Shown here: positions 27,355 through 35,232 of the stretch, piece after piece
Numbering within the stretch: the first letter of the stretch is position 1
Layout: each line of letters opens with the position of its first letter
NCBI RefSeq assembly: GCF_001535545.1
Contig: NZ_CP014141.1
Coordinates: forward strand, 1,364,001-1,428,000
From: Thermus parvatiensis
GTDB taxonomy: Bacteria > Deinococcota > Deinococci > Deinococcales > Thermaceae
Length of the DNA stretch: 64,000 nucleotides
Reading direction: 5' to 3'
Made by a program: the position numbers and the translations under genes
Notes under the pieces: model-generated
What the model was told of the DNA's origin: nothing
The model's database searches: none
The model's input: only the letters and a program-made list of their open reading frames with translations

Positions 27355-28217
27355 GGCGCCTTGTCGTCCTCCTCCTCCTCGACCTGGGGGCCGCCTGGGC
27401 CCAGATCGCTGCCCCCCTGGAGCGCTTCTCCCCCGGGCCCCTCCCGGAAGGGGCCCGGGTCCAGACGGAGGCCCGGTCCGGCCGCCTCTACGCTGTGCGT
27501 TACGAGGGCCCGGTGAACGCGAGCCTTATGGGCCGGATCCTCGCCTCGGCCACGGGGGTTCCGGGCCACGCCCAGGGCTTCGTGGCCTGGTACGGGAAGA
27601 ACCAGGTCCTCCTCCGCCAGGGCCCTGTGGAGCTCAACGTGGAGGGCGCCTTCCTCCTCAAGCTCGCCGTGGGGGCCTGGGCCGAGATGGAGGTGCGGCC
27701 CCTCCTCACGGAGGAGGCCCTCTTCGGGGAAGACCGGCACGTCCTCGGGGAGAAGGGGGTGGTGGTCCGGGTCTTCTCCGACTTCCAGTGCCCCTACTGC
27801 CAGCGCCTCGCCCAGGAGGTCCTCCCCGCCCTCAAGGCCATGGCCCGGGAGGGGCGGCTCCGCCTCGCTTACCGCCACTTTCCCCTTTACGAGATCCATC
27901 CCGAGGCCGTGCCCGCGGCGATGGCCAGCGAGTGCGCCGCAGCCCAGGGGGCCTTCTGGGCCTACCACGACCTCCTCATGGCGGGGTCCGGGTGGGACTA
28001 CCCGGCCCTGGCGAGGCGGCTCGGCTTGGACCCCAAGGCCTTCCAGGCCTGCCTCGAGGACCCCGCCTCCCGGGCCCCGGTGGAGGCGGACCGGGCGCTG
28101 GCGGAGAGGCTCGGCCTGCCCGGCACCCCCTCGGTCTTCGTGGGGCCCTTCCGCCTTCCAAACCCCTTTGACCTGGAGCGGTACCGGGACTATCTGGCCC
28201 TCGCCGAGGCCCTGTAG
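27351..28217 (+). CDS. Exported DsbA-like thioredoxin-fold protein
   Basis: A 288-residue protein with an N-terminal signal peptide (RRLVVLLLLDLGAAWAQ). A roughly 110-residue region of unknown fold (AVRYEGPVNASLMGRILAS, shortened here) precedes a DsbA/DSBA-like oxidoreductase domain starting VVVRVFSDFQCPYCQRL. The CPYC redox pair, the cis-proline loop LPGTPSVFVG and the helical insertion identify the class. It probably introduces or repairs disulfides in the cell envelope. It is translationally coupled to the DarA-like gene. Confidence 0.85.
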   Translation: MRRLVVLLLLDLGAAWAQIAAPLERFSPGPLPEGARVQTEARSGRLYAVRYEGPVNASLMGRILASATGVPGHAQGFVAWYGKNQVLLRQGPVELNVEGAFLLKLAVGAWAEMEVRPLLTEEALFGEDRHVLGEKGVVVRVFSDFQCPYCQRLAQEVLPALKAMAREGRLRLAYRHFPLYEIHPEAVPAAMASECAAAQGAFWAYHDLLMAGSGWDYPALARRLGLDPKAFQACLEDPASRAPVEADRALAERLGLPGTPSVFVGPFRLPNPFDLERYRDYLALAEAL

Positions 28218-28236
28218 CCTCCCGAGGAGGTGCGCC

Positions 28237-29004
28237 GTGGCGTGGCCGGGACCGCTATTGCTCAAAGACCGCAAGGGCCGGGCTTACCTGGTCTTCCCCA
28301 AGGAGGGGGGCGTCTTCCACCACCACAAGGGGAGCGTCCCCCACGAGGCCCTCCTCGAGGCGGGCCCCGGGGGAGTGGTGCGGACCCACCTGGGGGAGGA
28401 GCTTTCCGTCCACCGCCCGACCCTCGAGGAGTACCTCCTCCACATGAAGCGGAGCGCCACCCCCACCTACCCCAAGGACGCAAGCGCCATGGTGACCCTC
28501 CTGGACCTCGCCCCGGGGATGCGGGTCCTCGAGGCGGGGACGGGCTCCGGAGGCCTCACCCTCTTCCTGGCCCGGGCCGTGGGGGAGAAGGGCCTGGTGG
28601 AAAGCTACGAAGCCCGGCCCCACCACCTGGCCCAGGCGGAGCGGAACGTGCGGGCCTTCTGGCAGGTGGACAACGTCCGCTTCCATCTGGGAAAGCTGGA
28701 GGAGGCGGAGCTGGAGGAGGCGGCCTACGACGGGGTGGCCCTAGACCTGATGGAGCCCTGGAAGGTCCTGGAAAAGGCGGCCCTGGCCCTGAAGCCGGAC
28801 CGGTTTCTCGTGGCCTACCTGCCCAACATCACCCAGGTCCTGGAGCTCGTCCGGGCCGCCGAGGCCCACCCTTTCCGGCTGGAAAGGGTCTTGGAGGTGG
28901 GCTGGCGGGAGTGGGAGGTAAGACTTCCCGTGGCCCACCCCCGGTTCCAGCAGGTGGGGCACACCGCCTTTCTCGTGGCCCTTAGGCGATGGAAGGCCTT
29001 CTAA
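28237..29004 (+). CDS. trmI: tRNA (adenine-58-N1)-methyltransferase TrmI
   Basis: Methylates A58 in the T-loop of tRNAs, a modification needed for growth of Thermus at high temperature. It has 255 residues from GTG 28237, which follows a strong GAGGAGG site. The SAM-binding motif is VLEAGTGSGGLTL, then VESYEARPHHLAQAERN and the catalytic region ALDLMEPWK. The sequence is nearly identical to T. thermophilus TrmI as I remember it, a main reason for the species assignment. Its end overlaps the start of rqcH by 16 bases. Confidence 0.96.
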   Translation: MAWPGPLLLKDRKGRAYLVFPKEGGVFHHHKGSVPHEALLEAGPGGVVRTHLGEELSVHRPTLEEYLLHMKRSATPTYPKDASAMVTLLDLAPGMRVLEAGTGSGGLTLFLARAVGEKGLVESYEARPHHLAQAERNVRAFWQVDNVRFHLGKLEEAELEEAAYDGVALDLMEPWKVLEKAALALKPDRFLVAYLPNITQVLELVRAAEAHPFRLERVLEVGWREWEVRLPVAHPRFQQVGHTAFLVALRRWKAF

Positions 29005-30539
29005 TCCACGCCGTCTTGAGGGAGCTTGCGAAGGAGCTCCCCGCCCAGAACCTCGGCCTCGCCTTCCCCGAGGAGGGGACGGTGGCCATTCTCCTTAAGG
29101 GCCGGACGGGGCGGCTCTTCAACCTCGTCCTCCACTACCGCCCGCCCACCCCGAGCCTTGCCCTGGAACCGGGGAGGCTCCAGGGGGAGCCCAAGACCCC
29201 CTTCCAGCGCCAGCTCCAGGCCTGGGTCAAGGGGCCTTTGGTGGAGGCGGAGCAGCTTAAGCTGGACCGGGTGGTTTTCTTCCGCTTCGCCGGGGAGAAG
29301 GGCTTCGTGGACACGCCCCCCTCGGTGCTGGTCTTTGAGGCCACGGGGCGGAACGCCAACCTCATCCTCCTGGACGAGGAGGGCCGGATCCTCGGGGTGG
29401 ACCGGGTCATCACCAAGGAAGTGAACCGCTACCGGGAGCTCAGGCCGGGCCTCCCCTACACCCCCCCACCCCCCTACCGGAAGCTGGACCCGAGGACGCT
29501 CACCGAGGAAGACCTCCGGGTCCTCCTGGGCAAGCCCCTCAAGGAGGTGATCCGGCACGTGGACGGGGTGGGGCAGGAGCTCATGCGGGAGCTGGCCCGG
29601 AGGGCGGGCCTCACCCCCGAAACCCCCCTGGACGAGGCGGGGCTTAGGCGGGTCTACCAGGCCCTAAGGACCCTGGTGGAGGACCCCTCCTTGCGCACCG
29701 AGCTTTCCGAGGAACTGATGCGGCGCTGGGCCGAGGAGGAGAAGGAAGCCCTTAGGAAGCCCCTCCTCGAGGCCCTGGACCGGGAGATCCGGACGCTCAA
29801 GGCGAGGCTTGGCGACTACCACGAGGCCCTAGAGCGCCTGGAGGAGGCCGAAGCCCTGCGGAGGCGGGCCGACCTCCTCCTCGCCCGGCTCAAGGAGGTG
29901 CCCAAGGGGGCGGATAAGGTGGTCCTCGAGGGCTTTGACGGGAAGCCCGTGGAAATCCCCCTGGACCCCGCCCTCTCCCCCCAAGAAAACGCCCGGAAGC
30001 TCTACGACCGGGCAAGGCGCCTGGAGGAGCTCGCGGAAAGGGCCCTGGACCTCATCCCCAAAACCGAGGCCCGGATCCGAGAGCTGGAGGCGGAGAAGGA
30101 AAGGCTTAGGACCCTGGACCTGGAGGGCCTCCTCGCCCTCGCGCAAAGGCCCAAGGGGGAGAAGGGGCCGAGGATCGGCCTCCGCTACACCTCCCCTTCC
30201 GGGTTTTTGGTCCTGGTGGGCCGGAACGCCAAGGAGAACGACCTCCTCACCCGTGCCGCCCACTCCGAGGACCTCTGGTTCCACGCCCAAGGGGTGCCGG
30301 GAAGCCACGTGATCCTGAAGGCCGAGGGCAAGAACCCGCCCCTGGAGGACCTCCTCTTCGCCGCAAGGCTCGCCGCCTACCACTCCAAGGCCCGGGGGGA
30401 GAGGCAGGTCCCGGTGGACTACACCCGGAAAAAGCACGTGTGGCGGCCCAGGAAGGCCGCCCCGGGCCAGGTGCTCTACACAAAGGCCAAGACCCTCTTC
30501 GTGGAGGGGCTTCTCCCCGAGCCCAGGGAGGAAGCCTAG
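28989..30539 (+). CDS. rqcH: NFACT-domain protein RqcH
   Basis: Ribosome-associated quality control factor of the NFACT (FbpA/NEMF) family, which adds alanine tails to stalled nascent chains on 50S subunits. It has 516 residues. The N-terminal NFACT-N domain contains VLVFEATGRNANLILLD; a helix-hairpin-helix region (VDGVGQELMRELARRAGL, shortened) and long coiled coils (about 250-390) follow. The C-terminal NFACT-R domain has DLWFHAQGVPGSHVIL and YHSKARGERQVPVDYT. ATG 28989 lies inside trmI. It is shorter than Bacillus RqcH (about 570), mainly in the linkers. Confidence 0.9.
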   Translation: MEGLLIHAVLRELAKELPAQNLGLAFPEEGTVAILLKGRTGRLFNLVLHYRPPTPSLALEPGRLQGEPKTPFQRQLQAWVKGPLVEAEQLKLDRVVFFRFAGEKGFVDTPPSVLVFEATGRNANLILLDEEGRILGVDRVITKEVNRYRELRPGLPYTPPPPYRKLDPRTLTEEDLRVLLGKPLKEVIRHVDGVGQELMRELARRAGLTPETPLDEAGLRRVYQALRTLVEDPSLRTELSEELMRRWAEEEKEALRKPLLEALDREIRTLKARLGDYHEALERLEEAEALRRRADLLLARLKEVPKGADKVVLEGFDGKPVEIPLDPALSPQENARKLYDRARRLEELAERALDLIPKTEARIRELEAEKERLRTLDLEGLLALAQRPKGEKGPRIGLRYTSPSGFLVLVGRNAKENDLLTRAAHSEDLWFHAQGVPGSHVILKAEGKNPPLEDLLFAARLAAYHSKARGERQVPVDYTRKKHVWRPRKAAPGQVLYTKAKTLFVEGLLPEPREEA

Positions 30540-30565
30540 CCCGCCGCTAGACTTCCTCCCTGGGC
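30521..30565. terminator. Long perfect hairpin at the end of rqcH
   Basis: GCCCAGGGAGGAAG (30521-30534) and CTTCCTCCCTGGGC (30552-30565) form a 14-bp stem. The left arm encodes the last residues of RqcH. It lies between convergent rqcH and bioB and may stop either transcript; it lacks a U-tract. Bases 30566-30669 hold nothing else I recognise. Confidence 0.55.
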
Positions 30566-30669
30566 CTCAAGACCCGCCGCCAAAGCCGACCTAGGCACAC
30601 GGGCGGGCGCCAACCCCTAGGGCCTCCAGGCGCCCCGCACCGCAGGCTTTGGACCAGCGTGGGGTGGTA

Positions 30670-31659
30670 TTAGCCGCACGCTCCCTCCTCCACATCAAGG
30701 TCCAGGCTTTCCCACAGGGCCCTGTCCCGCTCCCAAGGGCTCCCCGGCTGGGTAAGGTAGCCCTGGAGGAAGATGCTGTTCACCATCCGGAAGGCCAGGG
30801 GCTCGTACGGGCCCAGATACCTTTCCCGCCCCGCCGAGGCGCGGAGCTCGGCCTTGGGGTTCAAAAGACGGAAGAGGATCAGGGCCTTCAAGGCACGCTC
30901 GGGGGTAAGCCCCGCCACCGTGCGGCCATCCCCTAAGGGGGTGCCGGGGATGGGCAGGAGAAAGTTCACGGGAAGGCTCTCTACCCCTAGTTCCCTCAGG
31001 GCCAAAGCCATCTCGTACACCTCCTTGGGACCTTCCCCCATCCCCAGAATGACCCCCGAACAGAGCTTTAGCCCCGCTTCCCTAGCCCGCTTTAAGGTCC
31101 ACAAGCGGTCCTGGTAGGTGTGGGTGGTGGCGATCCTAGGGTAAAGGCTTGGGGCAGTGTTGAGGTTGTGGTTGTAGTAGTCAAAACCCGCCGCCTTTAA
31201 GGCCTCCGCCATACCCTCTTCCAAGAGCCCTAAGGAGGCGCAAAGCTCAAGGGGAAAGCGCGCCTTGATGGCTTGCGCGGCCTCACCGAGGCGCTCCAAA
31301 ACCTTAGGGGTAGGCCCCCGCAAGGCGGCCACTAAGCAGAAGCGGCGGGCAGAAAGGCGTTGGGCCTCCTCGGCCCTCTCCAAGATCTCCTCCAAGGAGA
31401 GCAGGGGGTACCGGGCGATGGCGGCTTGGGATCTAGCGGACTGGGCGCAGTAGGCGCAGTCCTCTGGGCAGAAGCCGCTTTTAACGTTGAGAAGACGGAC
31501 CAGCTTGAGCCGCCGTCCGAAAAAGTACTCCTTGACCCGGATGGCCGCCTCCGCCAAAGCAGGCAGGGCCTCGGGTGGGGCCTCGAGGACAAAAAGGGCT
31601 TCCTGTAGGCTCAAGGGCCTTTCGGCCAGGCGAGGAGGGTCCAGATCGGGCCACGCCAT
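30670..31659 (-). CDS. bioB: Biotin synthase BioB
   Basis: Radical-SAM enzyme that inserts sulfur into dethiobiotin, 329 residues. The SAM cluster motif CPEDCAYC lies within SGFCPEDCAYCAQSA, and YNHNLNTAP, CSGVILGMGE and VNFLLPIPGTP are family signatures. ATG 31659 is chosen because the upstream extension would read through a palindromic BirA-type operator. No other biotin gene is adjacent. The gene uses more A/T-ending codons than its neighbours and is preceded by an AT-rich stretch, suggesting transfer or a different history. Confidence 0.93.
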   Translation of the reverse strand: MAWPDLDPPRLAERPLSLQEALFVLEAPPEALPALAEAAIRVKEYFFGRRLKLVRLLNVKSGFCPEDCAYCAQSARSQAAIARYPLLSLEEILERAEEAQRLSARRFCLVAALRGPTPKVLERLGEAAQAIKARFPLELCASLGLLEEGMAEALKAAGFDYYNHNLNTAPSLYPRIATTHTYQDRLWTLKRAREAGLKLCSGVILGMGEGPKEVYEMALALRELGVESLPVNFLLPIPGTPLGDGRTVAGLTPERALKALILFRLLNPKAELRASAGRERYLGPYEPLAFRMVNSIFLQGYLTQPGSPWERDRALWESLDLDVEEGACG

Positions 31660-31660
31660 G

Positions 31661-31695
31661 TTCGTAAACCAAAATAAACTAAGAAAGTTTACGAA
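31661..31695 (-). promoter_or_regulatory. BirA-type biotin operator upstream of bioB
   Basis: TTCGTAAACC (31661-31670), 15 bases, AGTTTACGAA (31686-31695). The dyad closely matches the BirA operator TTGTAAACC-N14-16-GGTTTACAA. It starts one base upstream of the bioB ATG and covers the AT-rich promoter, so biotinyl-AMP-bound BirA would repress bioB. Confidence 0.78.
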
Positions 31696-31709
31696 AGCAA
31701 GGGGCGCGT

Positions 31710-31737
31710 TGCCCAAATCACGGCCGTGCCCTAAACT
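31710..31737 (+). promoter_or_regulatory. Promoter of panD
   Basis: TTGCCC (31710-31715), 16-base spacer, TAAACT (31732-31737), then eight bases to GTG 31746. The transcript would be leaderless or nearly so. Confidence 0.55.
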
Positions 31738-31745
31738 TAGACCCC

Positions 31746-32108
31746 GTGAAGCGGGTGATGTTCCACGCCAAGATCCACCGGGCCACCGTGACCCAGGCCG
31801 ACCTCCACTACGTGGGCTCGGTGACGGTGGACCAGGACCTCCTGGACGCCGCCGGGATCCTTCCTTTTGAGCAGGTGGACATCTACGACATCACCAATGG
31901 GGCCCGGCTCACCACCTACGCCATCCCCGGGGAACGGGGGTCCGGGGTCATCGGGATCAACGGGGCCGCAGCCCACCTGGTGAAGCCGGGGGACCTGGTG
32001 ATCCTCGTGGCCTACGGGATCTTTGACGAGGAGGAGGCGAGGAACCTCAAGCCCACCGTGGTCCTGGTGGACGAGAGGAACCGGATCCTCGAGGTGCGCA
32101 AAGGGTAA
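31746..32108 (+). CDS. panD: Aspartate 1-decarboxylase PanD
   Basis: Makes beta-alanine from aspartate for pantothenate and CoA. It has 120 residues. The proenzyme self-cleaves between Gly and Ser in HYVGSVTVD to form the pyruvoyl cofactor at Ser-25. [13 protein letters not shown] and [11 protein letters not shown] complete the family pattern. It starts with GTG 31746. Confidence 0.95.
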   Translation: MKRVMFHAKIHRATVTQADLHYVGSVTVDQDLLDAAGILPFEQVDIYDITNGARLTTYAIPGERGSGVIGINGAAAHLVKPGDLVILVAYGIFDEEEARNLKPTVVLVDERNRILEVRKG

Positions 32109-32137
32109 CCCCTCGCGCCCGCGGGGAAGAAGAGGAC

Positions 32138-32995
32138 ATGAGGCGCCTTAGGCTCTACTTGGAGCTCGTCCGCTTTGAGCACACCCTCTTCGCCCTCCCC
32201 TTCGCCTATGGGGGGATGCTCCTCGCGGCGGGAGGCTGGCCTGGGTGGCCGACCTTCCTCCTCGTCACCCTGGCCATGGTGGGGGCAAGGACCATGGCCA
32301 TGGCCCTAAACCGACTCATTGACTGGCGGCTGGACGCCCTCAATCCCCGCACGCAGAACCGCCACCTCCCCAAGGGCCTGGTGAAGCCTTGGGAGACCCT
32401 TTTCCTCGCCCTTTTGGGGCTTTTCCTCTTATCCTACGCCGGGCTTTCCCTGAACCCCTTGACGGCGAGGCTTCTTCCCGTGGCGGTCTTTTTCCTCACT
32501 TTCTACAGCTACACAAAGCGCTTCACCTGGTTGTGCCACTACGTCCTGGGCCTCACCATCGGGGCGGCGGCCGCCGGGGGGTGGATCGCCGTCACGGGGA
32601 GCTTCGCCCCCACGGCCTACGCCCTTTGGGCGGGGGTGGGGCTTTGGATCGCCGGGTTTGACATCCTCTACGCCACCCAGGACTACGCCTTTGACCGGGC
32701 CCATGGGGTAAAGAGCATCCCCGCCCGCTTCGGGATCCCCCAGGCCCTCCGGGTGGCCCGGGCAAGCCACCTCCTGGCCTGGCTCGCCTTCCTCTGGGCC
32801 GGGGTGAGCTACGGCGCCGGGCCCCTCTACTACCTGGGCCTTCTCCTGGTGGGAGGGCTTCTCCTCCTGGAGCACCGCCTCGTCTCCCCCGAGGACCTCT
32901 CCAAGGTGGAGGTGGCCTTCTTCCAGGCCAACGTGGGCGTGAGCCTGGGGATGTTCTTCTTCATCGTCTTGGACCTCCTCGCCCGCGGGGCTTGA
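32138..32995 (+). CDS. UbiA-family prenyltransferase, probably MqnP of menaquinone synthesis
   Basis: Integral membrane prenyltransferase, 285 residues, about eight transmembrane helices. The two Mg-pyrophosphate motifs are NRLIDWRLDALNPRT and YATQDYAFDRAHGVKS. The N-terminus LELVRFEHTLFALPFAY resembles UbiA/MqnP (4-hydroxybenzoate-type) enzymes. Thermus makes menaquinone through futalosine, where MqnP attaches the polyprenyl tail, so that role is likely, though the aromatic substrate cannot be read from sequence. The last codons contain the -35 box of the next operon. Confidence 0.82.
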   Translation: MRRLRLYLELVRFEHTLFALPFAYGGMLLAAGGWPGWPTFLLVTLAMVGARTMAMALNRLIDWRLDALNPRTQNRHLPKGLVKPWETLFLALLGLFLLSYAGLSLNPLTARLLPVAVFFLTFYSYTKRFTWLCHYVLGLTIGAAAAGGWIAVTGSFAPTAYALWAGVGLWIAGFDILYATQDYAFDRAHGVKSIPARFGIPQALRVARASHLLAWLAFLWAGVSYGAGPLYYLGLLLVGGLLLLEHRLVSPEDLSKVEVAFFQANVGVSLGMFFFIVLDLLARGA

Positions 32996-33043
32996 CGGGA
33001 GGGGCGGGCGGGCGTAGCCTAGGCTTACCGACCGGTCGGTGAG
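32992..33043 (+). promoter_or_regulatory. Promoter and palindromic operator of the tetR-acyl-CoA operon
   Basis: TTGACG (32992-32997), a 17-base spacer and TAGCCT (33015-33020) form a good sigma-A promoter whose -35 overlaps the ubiA-like stop codon. Just downstream TTACCGACCGGTCGGTGA (33025-33042) is a near-perfect palindrome centred on ACCGACCGGTCGGT, covering the expected transcription start. It is a likely autorepression site for the TetR protein. Confidence 0.75.
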
Positions 33044-33045
33044 CC

Positions 33046-33636
33046 ATGGGCACCCCTACCCGCACGCGCATCCTCCAAGAGGCCGCCAAGCTCTTCACGG
33101 AGAAGGGCTACGAGGCCACCAGCGTCCAGGACATCGCCCAGGCCCTTGCGCTTTCCAAGGCGGCCTTGTACCACCACTTCCGTAGCAAGGAGGAGATCCT
33201 CTACGCCATCAGCCTCCTCGCCCTGGAGGGCCTGGTGGCGGCGGGGGAGAAGGCTTTGAACGTGGAGGACCCTAAGGAGGCCCTATGCCGCTTCATGGAG
33301 GCCCACGCCCGCTACTTTGCGGAGAACCGCCCCTTCTTCGTGGCCATGCTCCAGGGGATCCAAAGCCTCTCCCCGGAGCACCGGGCCGAGACGGTGCGCC
33401 TTAGGGACCGGCACGAGGCCAACCTGCGGGCGATCCTCAAGCGGGGCATGGCGGCGGGGGTCTTCCGGGAGGTGGACGTGGCCCTGGCGGGGCGGGCGGT
33501 GCTTTCCATGCTCAACTGGATGATCCGCTGGTTCCGCCCCGAAGGCCCCATGCGGGCTGAGGAGGTGGCCCGGGGCTACTGCGGCCTGATCCTGAGGGGG
33601 TTAGCGAATGGAGATCCCGGAGCACAAGGCGCTTAG
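33046..33636 (+). CDS. TetR-family repressor of fatty-acid degradation
   Basis: A 196-residue TetR regulator. The N-terminal helix-turn-helix reads TSVQDIAQALALSKAALYHHF; the C-terminal ligand domain contains RFMEAHARYFAENRPFFVAML and ends in a TetR_C-like helix. It heads an operon of acyl-CoA dehydrogenase, MaoC hydratase, acyl-CoA synthetase and a reductase, with a palindromic operator at its own promoter. It therefore probably senses acyl-CoA, like Thermus FadR or PfmR; I cannot say which without comparison. Its 3' end overlaps the dehydrogenase gene by 29 bases. Confidence 0.85.
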   Translation: MGTPTRTRILQEAAKLFTEKGYEATSVQDIAQALALSKAALYHHFRSKEEILYAISLLALEGLVAAGEKALNVEDPKEALCRFMEAHARYFAENRPFFVAMLQGIQSLSPEHRAETVRLRDRHEANLRAILKRGMAAGVFREVDVALAGRAVLSMLNWMIRWFRPEGPMRAEEVARGYCGLILRGLANGDPGAQGA

Positions 33637-34743
33637 GGAGGTGGCCCGCCGCTTCCTGCAGGAGGCGGGGCCGAGGCTAAAGGAATACGAGGAAAAGGAA
33701 GCCTTCCCCTGGCCCCTGGTGGAAAAGATGGGGGAACTCGGTTTCCTCGGCGTCTTTGTGCCCGAGGAACTCGGGGGGCGGGATTGGATTTCTTTGCCTA
33801 CCTGGCCCTTTTGGAGGAGATGGGGGGGTGGGCCTCCTTGCGCTCCATCCTCTCGGTGCAGCAGAGCCTGGTCCTCACGCCCCTCCTTGCCTACGGGACG
33901 GAGGCCCAGAAGCGGCGCTACGTCCCCCCTTTGGCCCGGGGGGAGGTCCTCGGGGCCTTCGGCCTCACCGAGCCCGAGGCGGGGTCGGATGCGGGAAGCC
34001 TCAGAACCCGTGCCTATCGGGACGGGGACTTCTACGTCCTGGAGGGCCAGAAGACCTTCATCTCCCACGCAGGCGTGGCCGAGGTCTTCCTCATCTTCGC
34101 CAAGACCGACCCCGAGAAGGGGGCCAAGGGGATCACCTGCTTTTTGGTGGAGCGGAAGGACGGGGTGAAGACGGCGCCCCTCAAAGGGAAGCTAGGCCTT
34201 AGGGCGGCGGACACGGGGATGGTCTACCTGGACGGGGTGCGCATCCCCAAGGAGCGGGTCTTGGGGAAAGAGGGTGAGGGTTTCAAAATCGCCCTTTCCA
34301 CCCTGGACACGGGGCGCATCTCCTTGGCGGCGGGGGCGGTGGGGCTTATGCAAAGGGCTTTGGATCTCTCCCTCGCCTACGCCCGGGAGAGGAAGCAGTT
34401 TGGCAAGCCCCTGGCGGCCTTCCAGCTCATCCAGGAGCACCTTGCGGCCATGAAGCTGGACCTCGAGGCGAGCCGCCTCCTCACCTACCGGGCGGCCCAA
34501 AAGAAGGTGAGGGGGGAGGCGTATACCCTCGAGGCCAGCATGGCCAAGCTCTTCGCCTCCGAGGCCGCCAACCGGGTGGCTTACCGGGCCATCCAGGTCC
34601 ACGGGGGGTACGGCTTCTTTGAGGAGTACGAGGTGGCGAGGCTCTATCGGGATGCCCGCATCCTCACCCTTTACGAGGGGACGAGCGAGGTGCAGAAGCT
34701 CATCATCGGGGCCCACCTCACGGGGATTCGGGCCTTCGCCTAA
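33608..34743 (+). CDS. Acyl-CoA dehydrogenase (frameshift in sequence)
   Basis: FAD enzyme that forms trans-2-enoyl-CoA, first step of beta-oxidation. It starts at ATG 33608 inside the tetR gene with MEIPEHKALREVARRFL. The frame breaks after VPEELGG in the G-run 33773-33778; one added G gives LGGAGLDFFAYLALLEEMG, quoted to the join. Signatures FGLTEPEAGSDAG and the C-terminal VHGGYGFFEEYEVARLYRDA are present; the catalytic glutamate is likely in LYEGTSEVQ. Repaired length is about 378 residues. A sequencing error is likeliest. Confidence 0.9.
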
Positions 34744-34754
34744 GGAGGGAACCC

Positions 34755-35210
34755 ATGCCCATGTACTTTGAGGACTTTGAGGTCGGCCAGCGCTTCACCA
34801 CCCCGGCCCGCACCGTCACCGAGGCGGACGTGGTGAACTTCGCTGGGGTCTCGGGGGACTACAACCCCATTCACACCGACGCCGAGTTCGCCAAGTCCAC
34901 CCCCTTCGGCCAGCGCATTGCCCACGGGCTTCTGGTCCTTTCCATGCTCACGGGGCTCAGGCAGCGCGCGGGCCACTTTGAGGGGACGATCATCGCTTGG
35001 CTGGAGATCCGGAACTACAGGTTCCTGAAGCCCGTCTTCATCGGGGACACGGTCCGGGGGGAAAGCGAGATCCTGGAGAAGCGGGAGACCTCCAAGCCCG
35101 ACCGGGGCATCCTGGTGCAGCGGGTGAGGGTCTACAACCAAAGGGGCGAGGTGGTGCAGGAAGGGGAGTTCGTGACCATGGTGCGGCGGAGGCCCTCCCC
35201 GGGCGCCTAA
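34755..35210 (+). CDS. MaoC-like (R)-specific enoyl-CoA hydratase
   Basis: Hot-dog fold hydratase of 151 residues. The catalytic Asp and His lie in SGDYNPIHTDAEFA, the hydratase-2 motif. It would hydrate enoyl-CoA produced by the neighbouring dehydrogenase. An AAGGAGGG ribosome binding site precedes ATG 34755. Substrate chain length cannot be deduced. Confidence 0.88.
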   Translation: MPMYFEDFEVGQRFTTPARTVTEADVVNFAGVSGDYNPIHTDAEFAKSTPFGQRIAHGLLVLSMLTGLRQRAGHFEGTIIAWLEIRNYRFLKPVFIGDTVRGESEILEKRETSKPDRGILVQRVRVYNQRGEVVQEGEFVTMVRRRPSPGA

Positions 35211-35232
35211 GGGTTATACTGGGTCTAACCCA

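Noticed and set aside
27213..28217. 334-codon frame overlapping the DarA-like and DsbA-like genes
   Set aside because: It is the DsbA-like frame extended upstream through a Pro/Gly-rich shadow of the DarA-like gene. ATG 27351 with the signal peptide is the real start.
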